Positions 16,409 to 24,018 are shown, counted from the stretch's first letter. The stretch: 43,722 nt of DNA from CAZNKO01 sp964573855 (GCA_964573855.1 CAZNKO010000003.1:1-43722), one strand, 5' to 3'. The notes: generated from the sequence alone by a model not told the origin. A program made the numbers and translations.

Positions 16409-17146
16409 TTATCGCGTCTTTTTCAACTCCTCGTAGAGAGAAAGCCCGTACACGAGAAAAACAGGCGAAATGATGAGCGTTTGAACGATTGTGTCAAGGA
16501 CATCAAGCCAGAGAAGCGACCTTTCAAGCGGATACACACCCGATCCGCTGCCAAGATCCGGCAGAGGCGTGTCGGTGAGCGCCCACCAGATGGCCGCGAG
16601 AATTCCCATCACAATCGCATAAGCAATTCCGACAAGGACAGGGCCGCCAACCAGACGCCAGAGCACGGGCCAGAAGCGTCCGCGCACGAGCGATCGGCTG
16701 TACGACAAGGCTTCAAGACCACGCTTTTGGTCGAGCAACACGGCGAACTCCGCAAAGGCGTACCAGACCATGAAGAGAATACCGGGGATAATAAGGAGAA
16801 GAAGCCCGCCGAGCGTCACGGCCGACTGGAGGATGGCGACAATGACGAATGGCCAGAGGAGCGGTCGGACCTGGGCGCGGATCTGCTCCAGGCTCAATTT
16901 TTGGTTTCCCTTAAGAAGAGCATGAATTGCTAGAATAGCAATACAGACGATCCAGATTGAGAGCACGGTCATTGCGATCACGAGGAGCAATTGCCCAGTC
17001 CCTTTCATGGTTTCGTTCGGAACAAACGCGAAAAGGACGTTTCCGGCAAAGGGGATGAGGAACCATGCAAATAAACCGGAGAGGAGAGCGGCGTGGGCGC
17101 GCCAGAGGCGCCAGGCCATCCCAAGGAGGGCGAAGATTCCAGGCAT
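16409..17146 (-). CDS. multi-span membrane protein (paralogue 1)
   Basis: Product of 245 residues with about five or six hydrophobic segments, beginning MPGIFALLGMAWRLWRAHAALL. The motif ALSYSRSLVRGRFWPVLWRLV matches RTLVHGRFWAVFWRLV in the neighbouring gene, so the two are paralogues. This layout resembles the family annotated as glycerophosphoryl diester phosphodiesterase membrane domain or DUF975-like; no catalytic residues are evident. It starts four bases after the stop of the upstream gene, so they are co-translated and may form a heteromer. Confidence 0.72.
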   Translation of the reverse strand: MPGIFALLGMAWRLWRAHAALLSGLFAWFLIPFAGNVLFAFVPNETMKGTGQLLLVIAMTVLSIWIVCIAILAIHALLKGNQKLSLEQIRAQVRPLLWPFVIVAILQSAVTLGGLLLLIIPGILFMVWYAFAEFAVLLDQKRGLEALSYSRSLVRGRFWPVLWRLVGGPVLVGIAYAIVMGILAAIWWALTDTPLPDLGSGSGVYPLERSLLWLDVLDTIVQTLIISPVFLVYGLSLYEELKKTR

Positions 17147-17150
17147 AGAT

Positions 17151-18023
17151 TCAAGAATTATTTAAACTGCGATAGAGGAGCGTGTCTGCGATGACGAAGA
17201 GGGGATTTATGATGGCGGCGATCGCGAGCGGGAACACGGTGATGGAAACCGAAGAAAGCCTGGCATACACGTCCAGGTTTAAACCCGCGGCTGCCGCGAT
17301 GAAGACATTCATGACGTAACCCACGACCGTGAGGGCGATAAGGCCGAACAAGGCGAAGACGAGCTTTGGGATGACCAAGCGCCAAAATACGGCCCAGAAA
17401 CGGCCGTGCACAAGCGTGCGGCTTCGGTGCATGGATTCAACGCTCTTCCGGTTTTCAAAGATCGGGAGGTAGGGGGCAAAAAAGTATTCAATGCTCCACC
17501 GGATCGTTAACACAAAGGCCACAATGATTGCGACTGCGATAAGGACGTTTCCAAGAATGAGGAGGGGGTTCCATTGAAGCCAATTTCCAAGGACGAGAAG
17601 AATGGCCACCGGCCCTCCGCTCACGACGAGCGCGAGGAGGACAAGGGCACCGACGAGGATCGCAGCTCCGAGCGAAGGGAGGAATTGGGATTTCGCTTCC
17701 CGCATGGCGCGGCCGGCCGTGACCCGGTGGCCTTCGTCCTGCGCCTTTGCGGCGCGGAGCAGGGAGACGAAAATCCAGAAACCGAGGAGCGGGCCCACCA
17801 TATACGTCGCGACAATGTAGAGGACCAGTCCGAAGGTTTCGGAAGCCGTGAGGCCGGCTCCGGAGACGAGGGTCCGGGCATTTGGGTAAAAGGCGATCGC
17901 AACGATATCAAGGAGGATGACGGCCGCGATCCAACCGGAAATGCCGAGGTAAAGGGGCCAGGCGGCACGATACCGCTCCCAGCTTTGATCAATGAGCTCG
18001 CCGATCGAAATGAGTTTGGACAT
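17151..18023 (-). CDS. multi-span membrane protein (paralogue 2)
   Basis: Product of 290 residues beginning MSKLISIGELIDQSWERYRAAWPLYLG. That pattern, an amphipathic start and then a Trp-rich first helix, is typical of polytopic membrane domain proteins of the same loose family as its neighbour. About six membrane segments are visible, with the shared SRTLVHGRFWAVFWRLVIPK block near residue 200. No transporter or enzyme motif is visible. It is first of the two-gene unit; its leader is filled by AATTCGAAAT-type words. Function unknown. Confidence 0.72.
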   Translation of the reverse strand: MSKLISIGELIDQSWERYRAAWPLYLGISGWIAAVILLDIVAIAFYPNARTLVSGAGLTASETFGLVLYIVATYMVGPLLGFWIFVSLLRAAKAQDEGHRVTAGRAMREAKSQFLPSLGAAILVGALVLLALVVSGGPVAILLVLGNWLQWNPLLILGNVLIAVAIIVAFVLTIRWSIEYFFAPYLPIFENRKSVESMHRSRTLVHGRFWAVFWRLVIPKLVFALFGLIALTVVGYVMNVFIAAAAGLNLDVYARLSSVSITVFPLAIAAIINPLFVIADTLLYRSLNNS

Positions 18024-18027
18024 AGGG

Positions 18028-18132
18028 GACTAAATTCGAAATGTTGAAAATTCGAAATCCGAAGAAGGAGAAACAAATTTTAAAATTCGAATTTTGAATT
18101 TTTTCGGATTTTCTATTTTTCGAATTTCGGAT
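18028..18132. repeat. AT-rich short-word repeat (AATTCGAAAT type)
   Basis: The words AAATTCGAAAT, AAAATTCGAA, ATTCGAATTTTG, TTTCGAATTTCGGATTTC and their complements alternate in both orientations between tmk and the membrane gene. The mix of both orientations lets the stretch fold on itself. Confidence 0.75.
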
Positions 18133-18133
18133 T

Positions 18134-18817
18134 TCATACGGATAGGATGGGGAGGACGAGTCCCCAGACGCGCTCATGAATGCTTTCAATCGAGAGGAGC
18201 TGTCCGTTCTCGACACATTCCACCACCCGGAAATCGTTTGGGAAGCGCTCGGCCATTTCGAGGTACGTTTTTTCCGCGGCCTCGATATGCTTCACATCCG
18301 TTTCGAGGATATCGCGGGCGATCTTCGCTTTCCAGCCCCCACGCTGTTTGGTGAGCTCCATCGCAATCGCAGCCGGCACATGCAGAATGATATTGATGTC
18401 GGGCTTTGGGGTTTGGAGAAGTTCGTGCTCGATCTCCCTGTCCCAGGTGAAAAATTTTCCTCGCTCTGCCGGATCCTCGATGTGAGACCCTTGGTGTCCC
18501 ATGTTCGCGCTCACATACCGATCAGCCACGACATGCTTGCCGCTCTCGAGCCAGTCCCGAATTTGGAACGAGGCGTCGAACCGGTCCACGGCGTAGAGGA
18601 GGGAGGCCCGATACGGTCCCACCGTTTTGGCCGAACCGTAGGCACCCGAGAGATATTCTTCCACAGGCCCGGCACTCTTTTTGCCGTACTGCGGGAAAGC
18701 GATGGTCTCGACCGGCCCGTGCTCGAACTTCATTCGGTTAATAAGGAGCTTGGTCTGGGTGGCTTTGCCAGATCCGTCTGTGCCGTCAATCACGATGAGT
18801 TTCCCGCGCCGAACCAT
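18134..18817 (-). CDS. tmk: thymidylate kinase
   Basis: Phosphorylates dTMP to dTDP. The 227-residue product has the P-loop VIDGTDGSGKATQTKLL, the DRF/DRY region (YAVDRFDASFQIRDWLESGKHVVADRYVSANMGHQGS) and a lid with KQRGGWK. The Arg-rich lid and VDRF match the thymidylate kinase family rather than adenylate kinase. It lies 18 bases downstream of dut on the same strand, so dUTP hydrolysis and dTMP phosphorylation are encoded together. The last residues end at the edge of an AT-rich word-repeat region. Confidence 0.93.
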   Translation of the reverse strand: MVRRGKLIVIDGTDGSGKATQTKLLINRMKFEHGPVETIAFPQYGKKSAGPVEEYLSGAYGSAKTVGPYRASLLYAVDRFDASFQIRDWLESGKHVVADRYVSANMGHQGSHIEDPAERGKFFTWDREIEHELLQTPKPDINIILHVPAAIAMELTKQRGGWKAKIARDILETDVKHIEAAEKTYLEMAERFPNDFRVVECVENGQLLSIESIHERVWGLVLPILSV

Positions 18818-18835
18818 AGGAAAGATTATAGCAGA

Positions 18836-19267
18836 TTAGCCCGTCGTACCCCAGCCGCCCCGTGAGGGCGCCGTGAGCGTCTCGGCTTCGATGAATTTTG
18901 CGTGTGCGACAGGGAGGAAGAGCCCTTGGGCGAGCCGTTCGCCCTTTTCGATCGTGTAGGGTGCGGTCCCCTCGTTCAGGAGGGCGAGATGGAGCTCATC
19001 CCCCGGCCCGCAATAATCAGGATCGATGATGCCGATGCTGTTCGTAAGCCGGATGCCCTTTTTTGCGTTCGATGAGCGTGAGGCAATGATCAACACATAT
19101 CCTTCGGGGACGCACACAACGAGTCCGGTTTTGACGAATGCGCGTTCGCCGGGCGCAACCGTGACGGATTCGCTGACCGCGATGTCGAATCCAACGGCTC
19201 CTTTTGTTTTATACTCCGGCAGGGGGACGTCGGACCCCATCCGCTTGATATGCACAGCCAAGTCCAT
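18836..19267 (-). CDS. dut: dUTP diphosphatase
   Basis: Hydrolyses dUTP to dUMP and PPi, protecting DNA from uracil and supplying dUMP. The five motifs of the trimeric enzyme are visible in 143 residues: AVGFDIAVSE (motif 1), ASRSSNAKKGIRL (2), NSIGIIDPDYCGPGDEL (3), KGERLAQGLFLPV (4) and the C-terminal SRGGWGTTG (5). It is divergent from the thyA-like gene with only about 70 bases between, so the two are probably regulated from a shared region. Confidence 0.95.
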   Translation of the reverse strand: MDLAVHIKRMGSDVPLPEYKTKGAVGFDIAVSESVTVAPGERAFVKTGLVVCVPEGYVLIIASRSSNAKKGIRLTNSIGIIDPDYCGPGDELHLALLNEGTAPYTIEKGERLAQGLFLPVAHAKFIEAETLTAPSRGGWGTTG

Positions 19268-19298
19268 AACTTCGATATGTTAGCCCAAATCTTTGCCA

Positions 19299-19327
19299 TT
19301 TGGAATGCCAGCGAGGTTTGGTAAGAT
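19299..19327 (+). promoter_or_regulatory. promoter of the thyA-like gene
   Basis: TTTGGA, 17-bp spacer, TAAGAT with TGG immediately before (extended -10). The ATG begins only 10 bases after the -10, so the mRNA would have a leader of only a few bases. Confidence 0.5.
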
Positions 19328-19337
19328 GGCGGCAGCT

Positions 19338-20171
19338 ATGACGATATTTGACCGCCTTTATCTCGACACCCTGCGTCGAATTTATACGGAAGGGGAAATG
19401 GTGTACAGCCATCGGACCGGCTACGCGACAAAAGCGTTGCCAGGGGTTACGTATGAACTTGAACCGGCTAAAGGGTTCCCTCTTTTGACCGTCCGGAAGA
19501 TGTTCCCGAAGTTTTTTTGCGCGGAGATGGTCTGGTTCATCGCCGGGCACAAACACGCGGGTTTCCTCCAGCAATTTACAAAAGGGTGGGATGAATTTCT
19601 TGAGCCGGATGGCACGGTTGAGACCGCTTACGGTTATCGTTGGCGGCATCACTTCGGCCGCGATCAGCTCGTGGATCTCGTTGAACACCTGCGGGAGGAG
19701 CCGACCTCCCGTCAAGGGGTCGTTCTTATGTGGGACCCGGCTTCCGACGGCCTGCGCGCCCCGAAAAAGAAAAATGTCCCCTGTCCGTTTTGCTGGACCG
19801 CGAACGTCATCGGCGGCAAATTAAACCTCCATCTTGTCATCCGTTCGAACGACATGGTTCTCGGCAACCCGAACGATGTCGCGGATTTTGCTCTCTTGCA
19901 AGCAATCCTTGCCCAGGAGCTCGGGCTCGGTATTGGAAAACTCACGATCTCGATCTCCCACGCGCACATTTATGAAAACCAGTTTGATGCGGTGAATGAT
20001 ATTCTCTCACGTGACGTTCCTGTACATCCTGAAATTGTCTGTCGGCTCCCGGAGAACACTTTTCAACGCGCGCTTCAGGCCGACGCGGAACTTGTCCACG
20101 AATTGATCGAGATGTTCAAGGGCCAGTACCAACCGCTTGCGCCCATGAAAAAGATGCAGATCGCCGTATGA
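19338..20171 (+). CDS. thyA: thymidylate synthase family enzyme with dCMP-hydroxymethylase-like residues
   Basis: The 277-residue product has the TS fold: HRTG (residues 25-28), GFPLLTVRK, VWFIAG, YGYRWR, the catalytic Cys (C149 in NVPCPFCW) and HAHIYENQ (H210, Y212). But where E. coli ThyA has QRSCD and LPFNIA, this protein has IRSND (168-172) and GNPNDVA (176-182). The Asn that reads dUMP is replaced by Asp (D180). T4 dCMP hydroxymethylase has RSND and an Asp at this same place. So the preferred substrate could be dCMP. The folA-like gene overlaps by ATGA, which fits a reaction that oxidises tetrahydrofolate, as in dTMP synthesis. dut, dcd and tmk nearby also fit ordinary dTMP supply. The start is the ATG after the promoter. 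Symbol given for family only. Confidence 0.85.
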   Translation: MTIFDRLYLDTLRRIYTEGEMVYSHRTGYATKALPGVTYELEPAKGFPLLTVRKMFPKFFCAEMVWFIAGHKHAGFLQQFTKGWDEFLEPDGTVETAYGYRWRHHFGRDQLVDLVEHLREEPTSRQGVVLMWDPASDGLRAPKKKNVPCPFCWTANVIGGKLNLHLVIRSNDMVLGNPNDVADFALLQAILAQELGLGIGKLTISISHAHIYENQFDAVNDILSRDVPVHPEIVCRLPENTFQRALQADAELVHELIEMFKGQYQPLAPMKKMQIAV

Positions 20172-20665
20172 ACGTCATTCTCATCGCGGCAGTCTCCGCG
20201 GATGGCAAAATTGCCTCCGACGAAGGCCAATCGTCGCTCACGTGGACTTCCAAAGAAGACACGAAGTTTTTTGTTTCCAAAACCAAAGAGATCGGCACGG
20301 TTGTGATGGGGCGGAAGACGTTTGAAACGATCGGCAAGCCGCTCAAGGACCGGCGCATCATCGTCATGACGCATAAGCCAGCCATTTCGCAGATGATTGG
20401 CGTGGAATTTACAGCCGAGGAGCCGCAAGCACTTCTCTTACGGCTCGAGAAAGAAGGAGTGAAGGCGGTCGCGATTGCGGGCGGGGCGCAGGTGTACCGC
20501 ACTTTTTTGGACGCCAACCTTGTCGATGAGATGTTTTTGACGATTGAACCTATCCTCTTCGGCTCCGGTATGCCGCTGGTTGATCACGGCTCTGCAAAAA
20601 AACTCGAACTTCTCGCGTCGAGCCCTCTTGGCCCTGGCATCCTCCTGCATTTTCGTGTTCTCTAA
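20168..20665 (+). CDS. folA: dihydrofolate reductase family protein
   Basis: Likely regenerates tetrahydrofolate for the overlapping TS-family enzyme. The 165-residue product begins MNVILIAAVSADGKIASDEG, which resembles RibD C-terminal reductases. It then has TSKEDTKFFVSKT, with the Asp at the DHFR acid position, VVMGRKTFETIGKPLKDR (NADPH contact) and VAIAGGAQVYRTFL (the GG motif). EMFLTIEPILFGSGMPL is shared by both subfamilies, so a RibD-type reductase is possible. The four-base overlap with the previous gene argues for folate work. Confidence 0.85.
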   Translation: MNVILIAAVSADGKIASDEGQSSLTWTSKEDTKFFVSKTKEIGTVVMGRKTFETIGKPLKDRRIIVMTHKPAISQMIGVEFTAEEPQALLLRLEKEGVKAVAIAGGAQVYRTFLDANLVDEMFLTIEPILFGSGMPLVDHGSAKKLELLASSPLGPGILLHFRVL

Positions 20666-20668
20666 CGT

Positions 20669-20747
20669 CCCCCTTTTCAAGGGGGACTACAGGGGGTTAC
20701 CGTAGCTTCGGTAACCTCCCCTAACCCCTCCTTGAAAAGGAGGGGGG
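20669..20747. repeat. palindromic repeat, copy 2, supplying a Shine-Dalgarno site
   Basis: Two palindromes in tandem: GTCCCCCTTTTCAAGGGGG with ACTACAGGGGGTTACCG, then CCCCTCCTTGAAAAGGAGGGG. The AGGAGG in the second right arm lies eight bases before the next ATG and would be the ribosome-binding site of that gene, hidden when the hairpin is closed. Confidence 0.85.
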
Positions 20748-20751
20748 CACT

Positions 20752-21690
20752 ATGGCTGAATCAATCGCTCAAAAAGTAAGCGAGGTGAAATACCCCTACA
20801 TGCCGGAGGGGCGCGTGTTTAAGTTCGTACCCGAGAACGATCCGTTTATGGCCGAAGCAAAAAAGGCGCGCGAGACGCTTTCGGGCGATCCGCTCTTTCC
20901 GGTCGGCATGGTGCTCGTGAAAGACGGGAAGATTATTGCGCGTGCCGGAAACGGATTCAACAAAGGCGGCGGCGCGGTGCACGTCTGTCCTCGCATCGTT
21001 CTTGAGTCTCCGAGTGGAACCGGCTATGACCTTTGTCACCTCCACGACGCTCCCGGGCACGCCGAGCCAATGGTCATTGAGACCGCGCGGAAGGCAGGCG
21101 TTGATCCAAAAGGCGCTGACGGTTACATGTACGGCCACTGGTGGTGTTGCGAGCCGTGTTGGAAATCCATGCTCGATGCGGGTGTGCGCGACGTGTACCT
21201 TCTCGAAAACGCTCACGAGGTGTTTTCGCGCGATCATGTCTACGCCGAAACGCTCAAACCAAAGTGCAAAACCGTTTATATTGCAGGCGGACTTACGAAT
21301 TTGTCCGAACAGATTCGTGGTCTACAGAAGGGATTGTATGAAAAGCTTGCCGGCGCGGCCGAGGAGCTCGGTCTCACTGCGTATGTGCCGCATCATCACA
21401 GCGACCCCATTGTGCATCCAAAGATCTCACCGCGCGAAGTCTACGAGATGGATATCAAGCTCGTGAAAAACTATGATGTGATTGTCGCGGAGGTTTCCTA
21501 TCCCTCGCTCGGAGTCGGCGGGGAGCTTGTCGTCGCCAAGGACGCAGGAAAGAAGATCGTCCTACTCTCCAAAAAAGGCATTCCCGTCACGCGTTTCGTC
21601 CGCGGCAACCCCGCAGTCGTGTATCACATCGAATACGAAACCCCCGAGGCCGCGTGCAGGATGTTGAAGAATGTATTGAAGCAAATATAG
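20752..21690 (+). CDS. dCMP-deaminase-like domain fused to nucleoside 2-deoxyribosyltransferase-like domain
   Basis: Product of 312 residues with two parts. Residues about 25-165 form a zinc deaminase of the dCMP deaminase type: HAE at 103-105 (H103 ligand, E105 proton shuttle) and CEPC at 133-136 (zinc Cys pair). Residues about 170-310 match the nucleoside 2-deoxyribosyltransferase/DNPH1 fold: KTVYIAGGLTN, YEMDIKLVKNYDVIVAEVS and GVGGELVVAKDAGKKIV, with the Glu of GGELV as likely nucleophile. The fusion suggests sequential action on one nucleotide: deamination, then N-glycosidic cleavage or base exchange. It follows the folA-like gene across a palindromic repeat that carries its ribosome-binding site. 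Which substrate is used cannot be read from sequence. Confidence 0.82.
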   Translation: MAESIAQKVSEVKYPYMPEGRVFKFVPENDPFMAEAKKARETLSGDPLFPVGMVLVKDGKIIARAGNGFNKGGGAVHVCPRIVLESPSGTGYDLCHLHDAPGHAEPMVIETARKAGVDPKGADGYMYGHWWCCEPCWKSMLDAGVRDVYLLENAHEVFSRDHVYAETLKPKCKTVYIAGGLTNLSEQIRGLQKGLYEKLAGAAEELGLTAYVPHHHSDPIVHPKISPREVYEMDIKLVKNYDVIVAEVSYPSLGVGGELVVAKDAGKKIVLLSKKGIPVTRFVRGNPAVVYHIEYETPEAACRMLKNVLKQI

Positions 21691-21692
21691 AT

Positions 21693-22097
21693 ATGGACAA
21701 TGAAAGTAACACTTTGCTTTGGACGATTGTAAACGTAGCAGCGGTTTTACTTAGTCCGCTTATCGCTCTGTCGATTGGGGATATCCTTCAACGGAGGAAT
21801 CAATATCGAGCTCAGAGGTTTGACGTGCTAAGGAGAATTATCTCTTTTAGTTACCAACTACATCCAGACACTACTCGGAACGACGAATTTTTAAGTGCAT
21901 TATTAGAAATTAAATTTTGGTATCATCGCGATCGCCAAATTATTGGTGCTTGGATGACATTCCACAATAAGCTAGTAAGCGGAGCAGACGGAACCGACGA
22001 GCTGTATAAACTCATGGAGCTTCTTATTAAGAAAGAAAAACTTAAACTTTCTCACGCTGAGCTCGTAGCTACCTTATACGGTAAATATCGTAAATAG
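21693..22097 (+). CDS. single-span membrane protein, resembles DUF6680
   Basis: The start chosen is the ATG two bases after the previous stop. The 134-residue product has one N-terminal membrane helix (LLWTIVNVAAVLLSPLIALSIGDIL). A helical region follows with QRRNQYRAQRFDVLRRIISF and LEIKFWYHRDRQIIGAWMTFHNKLV, a pattern like the DUF6680 family of unknown function. The gene is AT-richer than its neighbours (many TTA, AAA, ATT codons), which suggests later acquisition. It is followed by a vestigial dcd tail. Confidence 0.6.
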   Translation: MDNESNTLLWTIVNVAAVLLSPLIALSIGDILQRRNQYRAQRFDVLRRIISFSYQLHPDTTRNDEFLSALLEIKFWYHRDRQIIGAWMTFHNKLVSGADGTDELYKLMELLIKKEKLKLSHAELVATLYGKYRK

Positions 22098-22100
22098 CGA

Positions 22101-22160
22101 CTAAATCCAGAACCGCTTCTTGAGCTCGTCGAGTTTGCCTTCGGTGAGCGCGTGGCGCAA
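22101..22160 (-). pseudogene. vestigial dcd 3' end
   Basis: The minus strand encodes LRHALTEGKLDELKKRFWI and a stop. The intact dcd gene 700 bp away ends RHALMEGKLDELKKRFEI. Similarity ends abruptly at both sides, so this is a fragment left by a duplication or by an insertion between the two copies. Confidence 0.75.
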
Positions 22161-22343
22161 TGAGATAGATCGTGATCGCGGCGACATTCAATGTCGCATA
22201 TGCGATGTGGAATGATAGACGCACTAATTGAACGGCCGTCCAGTTAATGCGTGCGCTAAAAAAAGGACTGACTGCCAAAAGCACCATATGGTGCTTTTTA
22301 CAGACAGCCCGTCGGTGCTTAATGTTCATCCTCTTGACGAAAA
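22161..22343. other. intergenic stretch with a 22-bp perfect palindrome
   Basis: No convincing gene. A perfect palindrome of 22 bases centred on CATATG at 22277-22298 (AAAAGCACCAT and its complement) could act as a terminator on either strand. The remainder has no recognisable motif; an open frame on the minus strand lacks any ribosome-binding site. Confidence 0.5.
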
Positions 22344-22377
22344 GAAAAACCCCGTCGCGCGGCGTGCGTGAGCGGGG
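22344..22377 (-). terminator. terminator of the 130-aa gene
   Basis: On the minus strand CCCCGCTCACGC, loop, GCGCGACGGGG, then TTTTTC. Confidence 0.8.
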
Positions 22378-22402
22378 AAGTGTGTTGTGTGTCGGACGCA
22401 CG

Positions 22403-22795
22403 TTACTGCGGGAGTTCGAAGAGAGCTTCGGGCGGTTCGGTGATGATGCACGTCGCCCTTCCTTCACCCACTTCACTGCCCGCGAACTTTCCGGTCCAGA
22501 ACTGATCCGCCAGCCAGAACGTGTACAAGATCTCGTCCGGTCGGTCGTTGTATCGTTTGGTGAATCGGATCTGGTCTTTCGTTACGGCGATGTTGTAGAG
22601 GATCGAGGTTCCCGCCGCGTCCCTCATGTAGCCACACAGGGCTCCGCTTTCGTCTGTGTAAATCACGCCAGCGAACATGTAGTTGAAGGTGCCATCGACG
22701 ACAATAACCTCGTGCCCCTTCGCCCGTTCTTCACCGCGGGCAAGGTCCAAGACCTGCCTGCGTTGGAAGAAATACCCTTGAATGAAACGTACCAC
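22403..22795 (-). CDS. hypothetical protein, 130 aa
   Basis: Starts at GTG, chosen because AAAGGAGG ends six bases before it. The product begins VRFIQGYFFQRRQVLDLARGEE (Val read as Met) and has a mixed beta pattern: EVIVVDGTFNYMFAGVIYTDE, ILYNIAVTKDQIRFTKRYND and RATCIITEPPEALFELPQ. No family, signal peptide or membrane segment is recognised. It has its own terminator and lies in the accessory insert between dcd and its vestigial tail. Confidence 0.72.
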   Translation of the reverse strand: MVRFIQGYFFQRRQVLDLARGEERAKGHEVIVVDGTFNYMFAGVIYTDESGALCGYMRDAAGTSILYNIAVTKDQIRFTKRYNDRPDEILYTFWLADQFWTGKFAGSEVGEGRATCIITEPPEALFELPQ

Positions 22796-22849
22796 GCTTG
22801 CCTCCTTTGTTTGGGCAATAAAACCACGGTCAGCTTACTTGATAAGTCA

Positions 22850-23506
22850 TTAAATTTCAAACCGTTTCTTGAGTTCGTCCAATTTTCCTTCCATGAGCGC
22901 GTGGCGTTCTTCGTCTTTGTCGAGTTGAAAACCGGAAGAGCCGGTGCCGCTGTATTTGGCTTGCGTGACGCCGTGGAGGTTCGCTTCCTCCTGCGAGAGC
23001 GGCTGGGTGAGCTCCTGAAAGATCACCTGGCATACGCGCTCGCCGGGATAGATGCGGAGCACTTGGTCGCCGGCTTCGTTTTTCATCGGGAAGATGAGAT
23101 GGCCGTTGTAGCCCGTGTCGATGATACCGGAGAGGGAGAGGTCAATGCCGCGGCGGTTGGTCGAGGTGCGCGGGAAGAGGAGAGCCATGAGTTTTGGCGC
23201 GTTCATTTCGATGCGCTCGAGCGACATGCCGATCACGAATTCGTTTGGGAGGAGTTCAAAATATTGCCCGGGCTTTAAATAGACTTCGTCAAATTGTCCT
23301 TGATAGACCGACGGGTCATCGATCGAGATTTTGAGCGCGCGCCGCCCTTTTTCATCCATGGTCCAGTTTTTTGGAATCAAAAATTTGTACCCAAGCCGCA
23401 GGTCCACCGCATGCGGCTGGAGCTGGAACTGGTCGAGTTCTGGGGTGAAGCGGATCTCGCCACGCTTCACGGCCTCGAGGATTTCCCGGCGGGTGATGAT
23501 GGCCAT
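22850..23506 (-). CDS. dcd: dCTP deaminase
   Basis: Deaminates dCTP to dUTP, feeding dut and dTMP synthesis. The 218-residue product has a dUTPase-like fold. QPHAVDLRLGYKFLIP begins the core, SLERIEMNAPKLMALLFPRTSTNRRGIDLSLSGIIDTGYNG carries the active-site Arg, Ser and Glu region, and FPMKNEAGDQVLRIYPGERVCQVIF completes it. It is longer than the usual 190 or so residues, with a charged helical tail (KDEERHALMEGKLDELKKRFEI). The ATG has no Shine-Dalgarno site. It is upstream of the four-helix-bundle cassette on the same strand order, separated by GGTTCGGT-type repeats. Confidence 0.9.
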   Translation of the reverse strand: MAIITRREILEAVKRGEIRFTPELDQFQLQPHAVDLRLGYKFLIPKNWTMDEKGRRALKISIDDPSVYQGQFDEVYLKPGQYFELLPNEFVIGMSLERIEMNAPKLMALLFPRTSTNRRGIDLSLSGIIDTGYNGHLIFPMKNEAGDQVLRIYPGERVCQVIFQELTQPLSQEEANLHGVTQAKYSGTGSSGFQLDKDEERHALMEGKLDELKKRFEI

Positions 23507-23509
23507 AAC

Positions 23510-23583
23510 GGGGGATTGGTTCGGTGCTACGCGATCGGGCGCGGGAAGTCGGACGGTTCGGTCGCAGAGAGCAGACGGTTCGG
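23510..23583. repeat. GGTTCGGT repeats, left bracket of the four-helix-bundle gene
   Basis: GGTTCGGT occurs three times, including CAGACGGTTCGGT next to the gene's stop codon. The block matches 34432-34485 (TTCGGTCGC, then CAGACGGTTCGGT). Confidence 0.75.
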
Positions 23584-23943
23584 TTATTGTTTGAGAAAAT
23601 CTCGCAGGTGCAATAATTTGAAGTAAAGCGTTGCGATTTTGGAACGGAGTCCTTGTTCCGCTTCAGATGAAATGTAGCCCAAACCAACGGCCGTGGCAAA
23701 ACATTCGCGCACTTCAAGCAAGGAGCGGGTCGCGATCGTCACGAACCGCGCATTATCGGCTTTTGTCCCGCCGCTCCCTTCCGCGATGTTTAATGAAACG
23801 GAAACAGCCGCGCGTCTCGCCTGGTTTCCCAGTCCCCCGGCGAAGATTTCCTCGCGCGGCCATGAGCGCGTAATGAGATAGACCTCAATGGTCAAAGCCC
23901 GCGAGAGTTTGACGACTTCCAGTTGTTCGTAACGAAATTCCAT
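23584..23943 (-). CDS. four-helix-bundle protein (S23/IVP family)
   Basis: The ATG chosen gives 119 residues beginning MEFRYEQLEVVKLSRALTIE. It contains LGNQARRAAVSVSLNIAEGSG, the hallmark of the family first found encoded in 23S rRNA intervening sequences, and LLEVRECFATAVGLGYIS. Members form pentamers and bind nucleic acid; Avd of diversity-generating retroelements is a relative. No retroelement is visible here. The gene is bracketed start to stop by GGTTCGGT repeats in opposing orientations, which suggests it moved as a unit. Confidence 0.85.
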   Translation of the reverse strand: MEFRYEQLEVVKLSRALTIEVYLITRSWPREEIFAGGLGNQARRAAVSVSLNIAEGSGGTKADNARFVTIATRSLLEVRECFATAVGLGYISSEAEQGLRSKIATLYFKLLHLRDFLKQ

Positions 23944-24017
23944 AACCGAACAGCCGCAGGCACCGAACCAAGCGACGACAGCCGAACGCTGCTCACCGTC
24001 GTCAGGCAGCACCGAAC
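23944..24017. repeat. ACCGAAC repeats, right bracket of the four-helix-bundle gene
   Basis: ACCGAAC words occur four times. CAGGCACCGAACC, CAGCCGAACGCTGCT and CAGGCAGCACCGAAC recur in the same order at 34496-34556. Confidence 0.8.
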
Positions 24018-24018
24018 A

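Noticed and set aside
22069..22476. 135-codon minus-strand frame
   Set aside because: It overlaps the end of the 130-aa gene and its terminator, crosses the dcd fragment in another frame and has no ribosome site.
22247..23278. 343-codon plus-strand frame over the 130-aa gene and dcd
   Set aside because: Both genes beneath it on the minus strand have better support, including a terminator, a strong ribosome site and conservation.
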